Below are positions 1 through 12,523 of a stretch of DNA of 64,000 bases, piece by piece. Source of the DNA: Epinephelus fuscoguttatus. Taxonomy: Eukaryota; Chordata; Actinopteri; Perciformes; Serranidae. The notes beneath the pieces are model-generated. The model saw only the letters and a list, made by a program, of their open reading frames with translations. It made no database searches and was not told where the DNA came from. Made by a program: the position numbers and the translations under genes. Numbering within the stretch: position 1 is the stretch's first letter; each line of letters opens with the position of its first letter. The stretch covers positions 18,583,013 to 18,647,012 of the forward strand of contig NC_064758.1 in the NCBI RefSeq assembly GCF_011397635.1, written 5' to 3'.

Positions 1-1098
1 TACGGTATATGATGGTGCCAGCTGGGTCACAGAATAACTTCTTTTGGTTTTATACTTTGGCCATGATTAATATTATTTCAATCTTACACACTGCCACACT
101 GACATGATGCTGATGATGATTTAAAATCCCCCCTCCACTCTGAACTCCAGTTGGCCCAGAATTACTGTAAAATGGATCATTGCAAAAAGAAAGAAGCCTA
201 GGGATCAACAGGGATCAACATTTGGTGATATCATTTTTGAACATCGCAGAGTGCATGAAAAAGTCATAAATTACTTTTTGTGTTCTCACTCTTCCGGGGC
301 ACAGATGCCAAGGGAGACGTCTCAACTCGTCCACCACACAGACTAGTGTGCACATGCACAGGCGAGGCATAGGCACGCACATGCATACACACAAATCTGT
401 GAGACCAGCTCTGTGTGTCACTGTCAGAAGTGAAGTTAAGCATTGATAAAGGTACAGTATATGATCTTTTTGTACAGACAAGAGACGCTGAGTGAGTGAT
501 GGATAAACTGGGTTTTGTTTCAGGACATAGAAAGCATGGAAAGAACAAACATGATTGAGCGCAAAAGAGACTATTTTGCTTTGTCAATGATCTGGAAAAA
601 AATCTTCAAGGTGAGTCAAAAGAGGAAATCCAGAAAGGAAGGAAGAAAAGGAATGGATTACATACCATACCACCATAAACCTTGGCCAATTTGATTTAAC
701 TATCCACCAGTTTTCAATGAAGGTATCAGACTAACCATAATGAACAGATCATGTTGTCTAAAAACAAGCTTTGCAAAGAACTGCTACATATAAACTTTAT
801 GGACTGCCAACCCTCATTTCCATAATCTCGGACTAATGGTGATATGCTCATTTTCTTGGACTCCTCTTTATTCTTGAGGTTAAAGCGGGATTTATACTTG
901 TGTGGCAGACCATATGCCGTAGCCTACGTCGTCGCCTACACATGTTGCCTACGCATGTTGCCTAAGCCATTGTGAGCATTTATAGCCTACTTGTGCGGTG
1001 GTGTGTCTGTGTCACTCTGCAGTTACACCTCCAAAACAGTCGGCAGCAGGGTTTCTGTGAAGTGCTGTAAAGTTTAGTTGATTCAAAACACACATTAA

Positions 1099-1933
1099 AG
1101 GGCCAGTGTGTAAAATGGGTTGAAAACAGTGACATCAGTGGCCAAATTCTAGATTGCAGGGCTCACTCGCTCACCCCTCCCGTCGGGTTAATGACGGCAG
1201 CCTCGTAGGGACAAAAAGCTTTGTGCACGAGTTTTTCAGGAGTAGGTCTATCTAGCGACGAGTTGTATGTTTATTTAGAAATCTAAGCCATGTTACGATA
1301 TTGTAATGAATCCCTCATGAGCAGGAGACCAGAGGAGCGTTCGGGAAAAAGGCCCGTTTATTTGAGCACTCCAGAAACTCCGGTAACACTCCAGGGGGTA
1401 AAAGACTCCGTCCCAAACTCTGACTCTTCTAGCGTAACAGACACACTTCATAACTTTACACACACACTCGTTTACCATACCAAGTGGGGACCCCCTCCCC
1501 TCTCTGCTCAATCTCCAGCCCGCACACTGATTGACAGCGTAGCCGGTAAACAGAGCTCAGCTATCTCCGAACTATAGTAGCTGCAATGGACGACTTTGAA
1601 CGCGATTGTTGCGTCTTCAATTGTTGCGATTGTTGAACGCGATTGTTGCGTCTTCTTTTCCTCGCAGATGACGGTTCAGGTTCATTCTCTCCTGTTGCGT
1701 GGTAAGTGTGGTCCATTCGCAACCTTTATAACTAAAAAAACTTTTCACTACTCTCTATCGACAAACTACTAACACTCTCTGCTGTTTCCTCCTCCTTCTT
1801 CCTTCCTTCCTCTGTCTTCGTTGGTTCATTTATACACGCGAAACGCGTTCTCTGGCTGGCTGGATTGTCCGCTCGGTCTGCCGTACATACATGGCGGCGC
1901 AAGATGGCGACCTCTCTAAAGCAAGGCCCTTGC

Positions 1934-1969
<36 letters not shown>

Positions 1970-2109
1970 CTATAAGGCTACGAAAACCAAACAAATTTTA
2001 TTTTATAGCGATTATACACTTGTTTAAACATATTAATGGGTAGAAGATTCAGATTCAGATTCAGATTCAGATTGACAATAAACCATGCCAAATATTACAC
2101 ACTGGCCCT
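1099..2109. mobile_element. Non-autonomous DNA transposon with TTAA target duplication
   Basis: Terminal inverted repeats AGGGCCAGTGTGTAA and TTACACACTGGCCCT are exact over 15 bp and flanked on both sides by TTAA (1095-1098 and 2110-2113). That is the target signature of piggyBac/Kolobok-type transposases. The ~1-kb interior has no transposase. It contains a doubled GAACGCGATTGTTGCGTCTTC segment near 1597-1655, a (TA)n tract at 1933-1961 and a GATTCA hexamer array at 2047-2073. The flanks look like one interrupted older repeat. Confidence 0.7.
1933..1961. repeat. (TA)n microsatellite
   Basis: Uninterrupted alternating TA run inside the TTAA-flanked element. Confidence 0.9.
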
Positions 2110-2212
2110 TTAAACATGGCTAAATAGAGACAATTTCAAACACAAGCACACAAATCAGCTTCACTATAACTCGCAGCATTCACAGACCAACACTTGTGTT
2201 AATCCGGTTACA

Positions 2213-2515
2213 TTTTCCCCACAAATACAACATGCTAACGTTATTAGCACAAGTCTATGGCATTATACATTGTATAAGTTAGCTTAGCAGCTAGCGAACT
2301 TTTCCTCTTCTCATACCAGGGACAACAGCGACAAATAACAAAGGTAACGCTGCAAAATTTGGCTCCATTACAACTCACTAAGTTCACTGACAAAACAACT
2401 GTCTTACACTAAACACGTTTTCCAAGCAAATACAACATGCTAATGTTATTAGTACAACCGTATGGCATTTTACATTGTATAAATTAGCCTAGCGACGAAC
2501 ATAAATTTCCTTTGC
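2213..2515 (+). repeat. Two-copy direct repeat, about 205-bp spacing
   Basis: The sequence starting ACAAATACAACATGCTAACG at 2221 recurs with about 85% identity from 2426 (CAAATACAACATGCTAATG), each followed by a TATGGCATT-ACATTGTATAA block and a TTAGC-rich tail. No coding potential. Confidence 0.7.
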
Positions 2516-2766
2516 TCATTTTATCATATATGCAGGAAATAACCAGTAATTCATCCAAAAATGTTATTATGTGATCATGACTACCAGAGCGCTGTATAAT
2601 GCAATCCATCCATCCATCCATCCCTGCCTGTACATGGCGGACCAGTGGAGGCAGGTCCTGACAGGCTCCTGGAGACAGGGTGATAATTGCCAGACCGTCA
2701 TCCATATACACAAGCATCAGCTTGCCTGCTGCAAATTCGCTTAACTGTCCAAATATCAAATACATT

Positions 2767-2815
2767 TACACACACACACACACACACACACACTGACACA
2801 CACACACACACACAA
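2767..2815. repeat. (CA)n microsatellite
   Basis: CA dinucleotide array with one CTGA interruption. Confidence 0.9.
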
Positions 2816-5800
2816 ACGTACAGTGTGTACGCTGTACACTTCCACACAGCCCGAGCTGGATTTCTACACAGTCTGTAATTACATTGGATTCAAATCAATA
2901 TAGAACATTAGATAATCACCTACACTTTCTTTGATGTCATGGTAATTACTGTTCGTCCCAATGAGACTTTTAGGGGAAATAAGGAAAGCAACATTATCTA
3001 ACTGATGAGTCATTCAAACCTGACATGTTTGTCAAACATTTTTGCCCCAGAATACTATAAATTAAGAATTTTACTGGAAAGATTGTTTTCCCTCTTCTTT
3101 TCCCACAGTTAAGGGCTCATAACAGCTATTCACTGAACTCTCAAGGATGTATTTACAGCACTGGCACAGTCCATGGAGACTGTAAAAGTCTTCTAGACAG
3201 GATGGCGTACACACAGTGTTAGTCAAAGTGTTAAGGGACACACAGCAGAATAGACCAAATAATTAACGTAGTTTCCTGGATTGATGGCATCTCACAGTCC
3301 AGAACATTTCCAGTGTTGATACTGAACAGTTAGTTAAGGTATCAGTCATGCAGCTTGTTTTCATTAAGCACTTCATGTACTGGTAACATTAAATTAACAA
3401 GCAATTGCTGAAGAAACTGATCTGAATCACACAAAGTCTTGTATTTCTGAATGAATTCATGTATTTACTTGTGTCTTTTAATTGATCAAACACATCTGAG
3501 CACTGAAATCTTTCTTATCTGGTGTGTTTTCCTCGAGCCGATGCTCGGCAAGAAGGCCAGTGATGATGTGGCTGTGGATGATGCATTGGGAAAAGAAGGG
3601 GAGGATGCAGGGCGTGTTGGGACCTGTGTCCTAACGGAGAGAGGCTAATAGCTGGGAAGAGCAGCTTCTGACAAGCCGCCATGCAGTGCATGCTCGAGCC
3701 CGCATCCACCGTATCACACACCCTCCCACCCCTGACACATACTGTACGCACACACGCATATACACATAAACTGAAGTCTGAGTGTACGGAAAGAGGTCTT
3801 ATTATTTGACAAGACCGGGGTGTTAGATCTCATTTCCAGCCGCAGCGATGCTTGCCTGCAACCAAGCCAAGGAATCATCTTCAAGAGGCAGGAGAGCGTC
3901 AGAGTTTCAGAGCTATTATCACTAATGCACAGTGTCTTGACGAGACAGGAGGGGGACTGGAGGATTACCAGACTAGCTTAACATGGGCTTGGATGGACTT
4001 ACTGTATGTGGAAACATTAAGATAGATGAGAAAAAAGGATTGTGTCTTCTGTTCCTATCTCTTCTCTTGGTCTTTGTTCTCTTCTTTCTCCTTTTGAATG
4101 GTGAAGCCAGCATGGACTGGCTTGGTGGCCAGCTGCATGCAGCCACAAACCTCCCGTCAATCATCCAGTTGACAACTTGAGAAAAGGGGATTTAATGAGA
4201 AATACTTAATGCAACAGGCAGCTGCATTTCTCGTAATCTCCCCAAACACTGCATGCCACCCGCTCTTAGTGGGAGGCAGAGGGGTGGGGACGAGGGGCGG
4301 CAAGGTAACTGATTATAGTCAATATGCCCCTATGGCATTTGGCATTCCCCACTGCCTGAGGCCATACGAAATCAGCAAGAAACCCAGAGACCGTTAACTC
4401 CCTCATTCAAACAAGGTGACTCAGTCTGGTCCTCATAGCCATCCTCGTATTTCCCAAGCATGTTCAAACCTAGGCCTTGCACTGAACTTTGCATAGATGC
4501 ACACACCCACATGTGCATGCACATTAGACACACAAATCTTTGTGCATCCCTGGTGTTATTTTTGGGAAATCCCCCCCATTAGTAAGAACAAGTTCATTCT
4601 GAGAGGCTAGACCGTAATCTCTTTTCTTTTCAAAGAGAAAAAAACACTTCTAAAAAGACTTGCCGAAATGGTGTGGTCTTAAAAACCTTTATGTACATTT
4701 GTTTTTTCTTTGACACATGAATAAACTCCTGCATGCTTTCATTTTTATTTGGATGTTTTTAAAGGGAACAATTGCATGTAGATATACGGTATGAAGAATA
4801 CTAACATCTGTGAGACCTCATGTAAAGCCATCAGTGGTATAATATTCTACAGGATTGCGTATGATCATTACACTTCAAATTTTCTATAGATATCGTGACA
4901 ATGTTGTTACTGTGAGCTCTAACTGGTGTAGTGAACATCTGATATTGTGCCAGCCCTATGTCAAATGACGCAGTAGAATATGGAAGTCTAATTGAGACAA
5001 AAAAATGTTTTTTTCTGAATGAATGAGATTATTACCTCAGAGTTCTAAGAAAAGTTTTTATGAAAAAAAAATTGCTCTTGTTTTTTTGAATTAGCCAGAT
5101 AATCTTGTTAATTCCAAAAACATGGGAATTTCTTCCTCAAGTAAACTGCATTACGAAGTTGCATTAAAATTTCACAATTATAATATTATCCCTATATCTA
5201 TATAAAAATTGAAAAATAACAAATATTACAATGCTATCAGTCAAATTAATCTATATCTTTGTTTTTTGTGTGTTTTGTCTCTTTCTTGGCAAATGAGTTG
5301 TACTCAATAATACCTCGGAAACTGATTAAATTTCTAGTTGTGTTTTCACTATCCATTGAGTGTATTTGCTCTTTTTTTACACTTTTGTGCAGTTATAGTT
5401 ACACACTCTCTCTCCAACTGCCTAAACTCATATTTTCATATGATATCACCACTTTATTTTTAAACATCACGATTATCATCGGTAGCGGTTTATTGCTAAA
5501 CCTCTAATATCACACATTAAAAAAAAATTGTGGTTCCGTAGCTACTATATAATAACACTTAAATGCATCTTCTAATACTTCGCCAATCTCATAATCAGGC
5601 CTGCAAGATAAAAACAAAGCATTACAGTAAACTCCATAAAAGCTGTGAGCAATCACCTGGCCTCTCTCTCTCATTCTAATCCCTCCTTAATGGCAGCAGA
5701 GGAATCTGAATAATCACAGGTTTCCTTGCAATCCTTTTTCTGCTGCGTCATCACCTGTATCTTAAGTTGTGTGCCAGTAAAAAAAAAAACCCTCCTTTGT

Positions 5801-6000
5801 CCCTCCTCTCCTGGTTATGAAAAAACCCTACTATGACTTGAATTGTTCAGACAGGAGGATTCAAAATCGCCTTCTTTGTTCATAAAATAAGGATCATTTT
5901 CAAACTATTATTTATGTAAACCAAAGTAAATAACGAAGGCTTATTTGGTTGCAGTGGGGTAGATGGGACTGCAGGGTGGAGGAGTGAGTACAGACAGTAA

Positions 6001-6556
6001 GTGCATTTCCATTAACCCTAGAAATGCGCAAAACCTAAATATTACAATAAAAAACTGGTAATGGAAACACCTACATTTCGAAAAAACTCTCAAATATCAA
6101 GAAAAAGTTTTTACGCTCTCATGAGGTGGTTTTTCAGACGTGTTGATATAGAAGTATATCGCAAAAGTGTAATGGAAACACTTTTTTCACAAGTCACCGG
6201 ACATGACATTGGTGAATTCCTCCTTCACGATCCTCTCCCAGAAATCCTTTATCCGTGGTCGCTGCCACACATAAGGACTTTGCCTTTGGAATACCACTCG
6301 CTCTCTACGTCTTTGGTTGTAGACTACTGCAACAGCAGCAGTGGCAACCGAGATGATTGTTCCAGCTCGCAAGAGATTTGGAATGTCCATCTTACTTCCG
6401 CAAACAAAGTGGAGTCTCACAGGACAAAATTTTACGAGAATTACGGCTCATACGCAAAACACCTTTTAATGGAAACACCTGCAAGTCGCAATTGTACTTT
6501 ATCAAAACTTTAGAAATATCACATTTATTTTGCGCAAAACTGTAATGGAAACGTGA
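6001..6556 (-). mobile_element. PIF/Harbinger-like non-autonomous element with transposase N-terminal remnant
   Basis: The ends are inverted: GTGCATTTCCATTA at the left and TAATGGAAACGTGAC at the right, with further TGCGCAAAAC homology inside. The minus strand at about 6420-6190 encodes a residue of the HARBI1-type nuclease N-terminus (RRRERVVF, then QRPRIKDFWERIVKEEF). The catalytic part is missing. The motif AATGGAAACACC occurs several times near both ends. A plus-strand open frame of about 150 codons across it is incidental. Confidence 0.55.
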
Positions 6557-7311
6557 CTACTGAATCTGAAGTTCTGTTGGCAGCAGCAGTAGTGTAGAGG
6601 AGGTGGGTGTACCACTGGGTAGATGGTTAAGCTCCTACATATTCCAGTGGCTTTTTGGGCTGATAGGTGGGTATACTGTAAATGACCAGAAAGCAAGGTG
6701 CCCCATGTACTTGGGTATACCCTCCACTACACCACTGGTTGACAGGCCCTTCGATTAAGGGTGAAAAAAGGTGGGCTTTGATTTCATTAATCAAGTTATC
6801 AGGAGTAGTCTATTTCAAACTTTAAACCAATGGGTGTCAGGGACAGAGAGGAAGCTTAATTTGAAAGGCAGAGTAGTAAGCATAATGCTAAACCAAACAA
6901 GCTGAGACAGGTTTCTGACATATTTTAGGATTTCATTTCATTGCAGTAATTTCTCAGGTAAAACAAGATAATAACTCTTGTCCTTGTTTTCTTTCTTCCC
7001 GTCGATGTAGTTTGGCCGTGAGAAAGACCACAGCCAGAGGATGGAGGTGAGGGAAAGGAGATGATAGACATACTTTAGGAGTGGACATGACAAAACTTTA
7101 GGCGCCAGAGGTGACAGCCTTGAGTGTGTAAGACCAGAGGAAGAAAGAGACAGAGAAAGAAAAGCAGCAGGTCAAAGACCACCGCTCTGATGCCCAGAGG
7201 GGGATCTTCTTACTAAGTGAAGGAGCCCACCACGCATGGTTACTTCTAGCAAATACATCTGCGGAGGAGCCCCTCAGTCAGACGTTCACAGGCCTGAACG
7301 CACAGACACAT

Positions 7312-7313
7312 GA

Positions 7314-7339
<26 letters not shown>
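7312..7339. repeat. (CA)n microsatellite
   Basis: Pure CA run in tp73 intron 4. Confidence 0.9.
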
Positions 7340-7344
<5 letters not shown>

Positions 7345-8427
7345 GAAGTAAGTGCAGTTTGTCTCTTGGCTCTCTTGTTTCAGGGAGGTCAACTGTGTGA
7401 CAGTCGGAGGTGACACCTTTCCAGCGGGAGACTTCTCATCAGGTCATGACAAATTGCACAGCTCCCGTTTCACCTGTCTCTCACCACCATCACATCTCAA
7501 GGTAGTTGTGTGGTTTGGTCAAGTCTTTTAAGTTCAGGGTTTTTGTTTAATCTTGTACCCAGCAGAACGCTAAGATGTGCAGTAGTGTGCAACTACTACA
7601 GCTAGCAGTAGCAGTATAAAGATTTTTTTTTTTTTTTACATTTATGTTTATTATATTAGCAATATGTGTAAGTGTATGATATTGTTCCTGTTGCAAAACA
7701 AAGAATAATCTTCTTGCAACATGTGGAGGCCCTCTTAGTAAGAAGCTTGTCTCAAAAGTTCCAAACAAATATCAGATGTTGACTTTCAGTAACTCAGAAA
7801 ACAACACCACCATATATGGATTAAAACTGACATACTATAACGGCCTTTTCCAAATATTTACATCACTGTAATAATACTTTTTTTTTTTTTTTTTTACAAT
7901 GTATTATTCCTGCATTGATCTCATATAGTGTAGCAGTATGTGATTTACCATTTCTGGACTTACATTATGCTATACATAAAATCTATTGATTGATACAGTA
8001 GAGGAAACTCTCATTAACTCCTCAAAGTAATATTGACCCATGTGTGTTTAAACAAAATGGTCTCAGAAGCTAAAATGTAATTTTTAAAAACCATGAGTCA
8101 AACATTGTTTTCCTTAATAGATTTACTGCTAAAAACTTTCACAACCACGTACCAAACTTTCCCTGTTGGATTCATCACATCAGATTTGACTACCAGAGGT
8201 TAATAGAGGACATGATGAATCACTGAATGATGCACTACTTTCTCTTGCATGCGACATGCCTGCACATGCGCTGACTTGAGTGAGTGTGTGTGAAATAATG
8301 TCTTTGTGTGCATGTTTGTGTGTGTGCACGATAGAACCTCAGTAAGACATGAGAGAGAGCAAAAGACAGAGAAACACATAGACACACAAACACTGCCAGC
8401 CAAAGCCAAGAAAGTGTGTGTACTCAC

Positions 8428-8676
8428 GGTCCATGTGGCTGACTTGGCGGTGCTAGACTGCTGGAAGGACACCTGGAAAGCGTGCACGCCGGGGTAGTCG
8501 GTGCAGGAGGGGATGGCCGGGGCAGGCGACAGGCCCTCAAAGGTAGAGTTGGGCTGGGAGTAGGGCGAGGGGGTGGGCACGGCCGATGAGGAGGCGTTCT
8601 CGGAGCTGTAGGGGCTGGCGGACGTCGCACGGCTCCCCAGGCTCTCCATGCTGCTGCTCAGCAGGTTGTATTGGGA
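8428..8676 (-). other. tp73: tp73 exon 4 (proline-rich linker and start of DNA-binding domain)
   Basis: 249 nt (83 codons), acceptor CCCCAG, donor GTGAGT. It encodes [12 protein letters not shown], a Ser/Pro/Tyr-rich linker with two SPYS-type motifs, and the opening of the p53-family DNA-binding domain ([26 protein letters not shown]). One oddity is Cys in PSCTDYPG, where remembered mammalian p63/p73 has Asn. This is the first exon shared by TA and deltaN isoforms. The exon is markedly GC-rich compared with its surroundings. Confidence 0.94.
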
Positions 8677-8959
8677 CTGGGGAGAAAAGAAGAGGGAAGA
8701 GAATGAGGGAGGCGAAGAGGGAGGGAGGAGAGAGGCGGAGGGAGGGCACAGGTAGAGGTGCCGGAGAGACAGGGGCTTGGAGGCTTAAAGGGAGGTCAGA
8801 TTACAGGCAGTTACAGGTAGTGTGTGTGATGCTGCATGTGTGTGGGATGAGTTCATGCGTAAGTGTCCACGATCAACGCAGAGCACTTTTTGTGGGATTT
8901 TTGCATGAAAAATGACTGAGATTTGGTGATAAAATCATGAGTACAAAGACACAAACTTT

Positions 8960-8995
<36 letters not shown>

Positions 8996-11900
8996 TGATT
9001 ATAAATGAGTGATGCAGTGATTGCAGTGAGGTCCCCTCAGTAGCCTCCTTGGGGCTATGTGAGATGAGCTGTAAAACACAGGCGTAATCTGCCTAATTGC
9101 CTGCCATTCCCCCTCCTGTCCTGTTTGCTGTGTTTGAGAAGAGGGAAGATTTGTTGCACTGTGTGCGTGGTGACACACTTGTCAAAGTTAACGCACTCTG
9201 TGAGGCCCATATATCGCTGAACACACACAGAAGCTACTGTAGAAGGAAAACTGCTGTTTTGTTTCTAGATCATCCATGACTTGTTGATTCCCCATCACAC
9301 TACTTCAACAAAAACACAGAGAAGTCAAAGGCACAAACAGCCAGCTACAGTACTGTGAGCCCTCCTGCTCACCTTCTACTCACCAACATCAGAGCATTAC
9401 TTCATTTGAACATCACTGAATCTTTTATCCAACCAGTTTAACATCAGATCATTCAGATTCAACCAGACAAACCAACCACCATGTAATGACATTAAAACTT
9501 AAGCAATCTAGATCATTACTTTAAAAAGATATTCTCATATTTATCTCTGCTGCCTGTACTGTATGCATGTAAGATAGCTGACACTGATGGCAGACTCACA
9601 CTGAAATAGCCACACATACACACCCACACACACACACACACACACACAATTATGAGAAGAGACAAAAAATATTTTTTACCTTCTTTTTCACGTAGTACAT
9701 CCTCTAGTGCTTTAGTCTCATTTGTCAACTCTTCAGTCAGAAACGTCCAAACACAGCAAAGCAAAGAGAGCGCGGGACCATAGCCTAACCAGAGAGTTCA
9801 AGTGAGGTGTGCATCAGTGGACACTCTCACACACACAGACACATGCACAGCCAGGACAGGGAGAAAGGTGAGGACCGGCGTGGAGAGAGAGAAACGATAG
9901 ACTGAGACGAGGGGAGAGAAGGAGAGAAGGAAAGAGGGATGGGAACCCAAAAAATGGTACAACGTTCTAATTATGGCAAGCCCGGACATAGACGGCAATG
10001 CCGGGGCACATGTACACACACGCTCCAAAACACCTTGTGAAGGCCTGCACTAAGTAAACACTGTCTGGTCTGACAGAGAGCGGGAGAGGGAGAGAGAGAG
10101 AGAGACAGCAAGAGAGAGGCAAGACGGAAAACACATGAAAGAACAAGAGTTCAAGGGTCAGACCCCCACCCCCCATCCAGTATTGTATATCAATACAACA
10201 TTTAATCAGCAGTCAGGGCGGAATGTTTTTTAAAACAGGGACTCTTCAACACTTTGGACGCCTTGAAATAAATCATCAATACTGGATGGAAATGATCTGA
10301 ATCAAAGATTTATACTCTGTTGGTGTTTAAGGGGATTCAGATACCCATATTTAATTTGTACCCAAAAAATGTAACCTATAAAAAAAAACTGATTTGCTCA
10401 AACTTTATCAAAGAGGATGAACAGTTTTGAAATGACCTCTGCAGCTCAGACTGAAAGTAAAAGGATTGCTTCATCTCAGTTTCTCAGAATATTTAACTAA
10501 AAGTCAGCTACCTGATTCATTCATTCATTCATCTTCTAACCGCTTCATCCTCTTGAGGGTCGTGGGGGGGCTGGAGCCTATCCCAGCTACATCGGGCGAG
10601 AGGCGGGGTACACCCTGGACAGGTCGCCAGACTATCACAGGGCTGACACATAGAGACAGACAGCCATTCATGCTCACATTCACACCTACGGACAATTTAG
10701 AGTTATCAATTAACCTAGTCCCCAATCTGCATGTCTTTGGACTGTGGGAGGAAGCCGGAGTGCCTGGAGAGAACCCACGCTGACACGGGGAGAACATGCA
10801 AACTCCACACAGAAGGGCTCCCACACCTGGGACCGGCAATCCTCTTGCTGTGAGGCGAGAGTGCTAACCACCACACCACCGTGCCGCCCCAGCTACCTGA
10901 TTGTCTGAAAAAAAATAAACCCTCACAAAAACAGCAACAATCACTCACAAAGAATTTGTGCATTTGAATTTTTGCACTTGGACAAGATAGAGTACAACAG
11001 ATTATGAGTATGAAATCAGTGATTACATGAAATCCCCCACCCCCCCAATATACAGCATCACTTCACCTCAGCTCTGCGTGCTTTGAAACTACACCAGTGG
11101 CTGCTAGAGACACCAAAACCGAGACAAAGTTACACAAGGATATGTAAACTCAGTGCCATGGATCATCAGATGAAAGCAAAGGGACAGGTCAATGTACTAG
11201 ACTTAATGTAAACTGTGTAGGTTAAATGAGGATGCACTCATGCGTGGGTGTTTGATCTATACAATGACTCTAACTCGGGTGCATGCAGCACAAAAAATCA
11301 TGTAGGACACAGCTGGGTTTAAAACAACTAATGCCTAATTTGATTGCATTAGTACTTAGTATGTGAGAACTTCTTTGCCTTTCTGTGTCATATTTAAGAG
11401 CTTTTTAGTGGTGGTTTGGATTAAAAAAAGGACTCTTAAGATGCTTTTTTCACTCTTTGCTGATATTTTGAAGACAAACAATCAATAGATGAATTAAAGG
11501 TGCAATATATGACATTCAGAGTCTGCACACGGCTCTCACCTCAGGGGTCACAGGTAAACATGAAGGTGGCTGAGCCAAAATGTGCTAGTTGCTAACTGTG
11601 CTAACAGGACTAAATGTGCTACCAACAGCAACAATGCTGACAGAGCTAACAGCAGTACGGTGCCAAGTAGCTAGCCATTGTGATATAAACACAGAGACTC
11701 ACATGCACTAGTGGCCAGCCTGGCTGCCAAAGGGAGGATCAAACAAAGTCAGGACTTTCACCCAGGAAGCCGCTGTTTGCTTCCTGTGTGAACCATGATG
11801 TTTTTTTCTAAACCTAACCCTGTGCTTTTGTTGCCTACACCTAAGAAAAATCAACTTGACCAATAAGTGTTTTACTTTCTTTATAAGTTTTATTTTTTAA

Positions 11901-12475
11901 AAGACTGTATGCATGTAACAAGCAGAAACTGAACATTTCCTGTGAAAATTAAAGTGTATTTTAAAAATGTAAAATAGAGGAAATGGACAGCCCATCTGTG
12001 AACGTCCAAAACGTATGCAGGAGGGTAGCAAGTCAGATTCTGACATGTATGTCCACTGACAAAACAGCGGAATTTCACGAGTTGGGATGAGAACGTGTTG
12101 CAAATAGTTGTTTGCTGCTATATTAATGCTCTAAATGTCATATACAGCACCCTATGGTAGTGGCAGTCTTAATCAATTGTCTTAAATGTCTAATATCTGG
12201 CAGTGGAAAGTAGGGCCACTATACAACTACATGAGATACAAATGTGTTCACCCTCACGAGATATATTAAAATGAAAATGTAGGCTGATGTGCCCTAATGT
12301 TTGCTTTCTCCCTATAGGCGTATAAAAAAAGTAATTCTGTCCTTTAATGTCTGACTGTTTACTAACTTTGAAAGCCTACTCTAACAGGTATTGTCAAAGG
12401 GGCTTTACAGGCACAAGGTAAGCCCAGGTGTATGTGTCAACAACAAAAAAACACTTGACACACACACATGCAAAT

Positions 12476-12523
<48 letters not shown>

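Larger units (their letters stand above)
1..8427 (-). other. tp73 intron 4 (right-hand part), repeat-rich and without exons
   Basis: No further tp73 exon is visible; the peptide expected next (a KLYCQIAKTCPIQIK-like segment) is not encoded on the minus strand here. Contents: a TTAA-flanked inverted-repeat element (1099-2109), a roughly 205-bp tandem duplication (2213-2515), CA arrays (2767-2815, 7312-7339), an AT-rich plain near 4.8-5.6 kb, and a Harbinger-like remnant (6001-6556). The remainder shows nothing recognisable. Confidence 0.7.

Noticed and set aside
6061..6513. 150-codon plus-strand frame
   Set aside because: It is antisense to the Harbinger-like remnant and contains its terminal repeats; no domain recognised.
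8586..8915. 109-codon plus-strand frame and other frames overlapping tp73 exon 4
   Set aside because: Antisense or shifted shadows of a GC-rich coding exon whose real frame matches p73.
10466..10839. Roughly 105-codon frames on both strands with similar peptides again at 52.3-52.7 kb
   Set aside because: Both lie in copies of the same SINE; the similarity is repeat identity, not a gene family.
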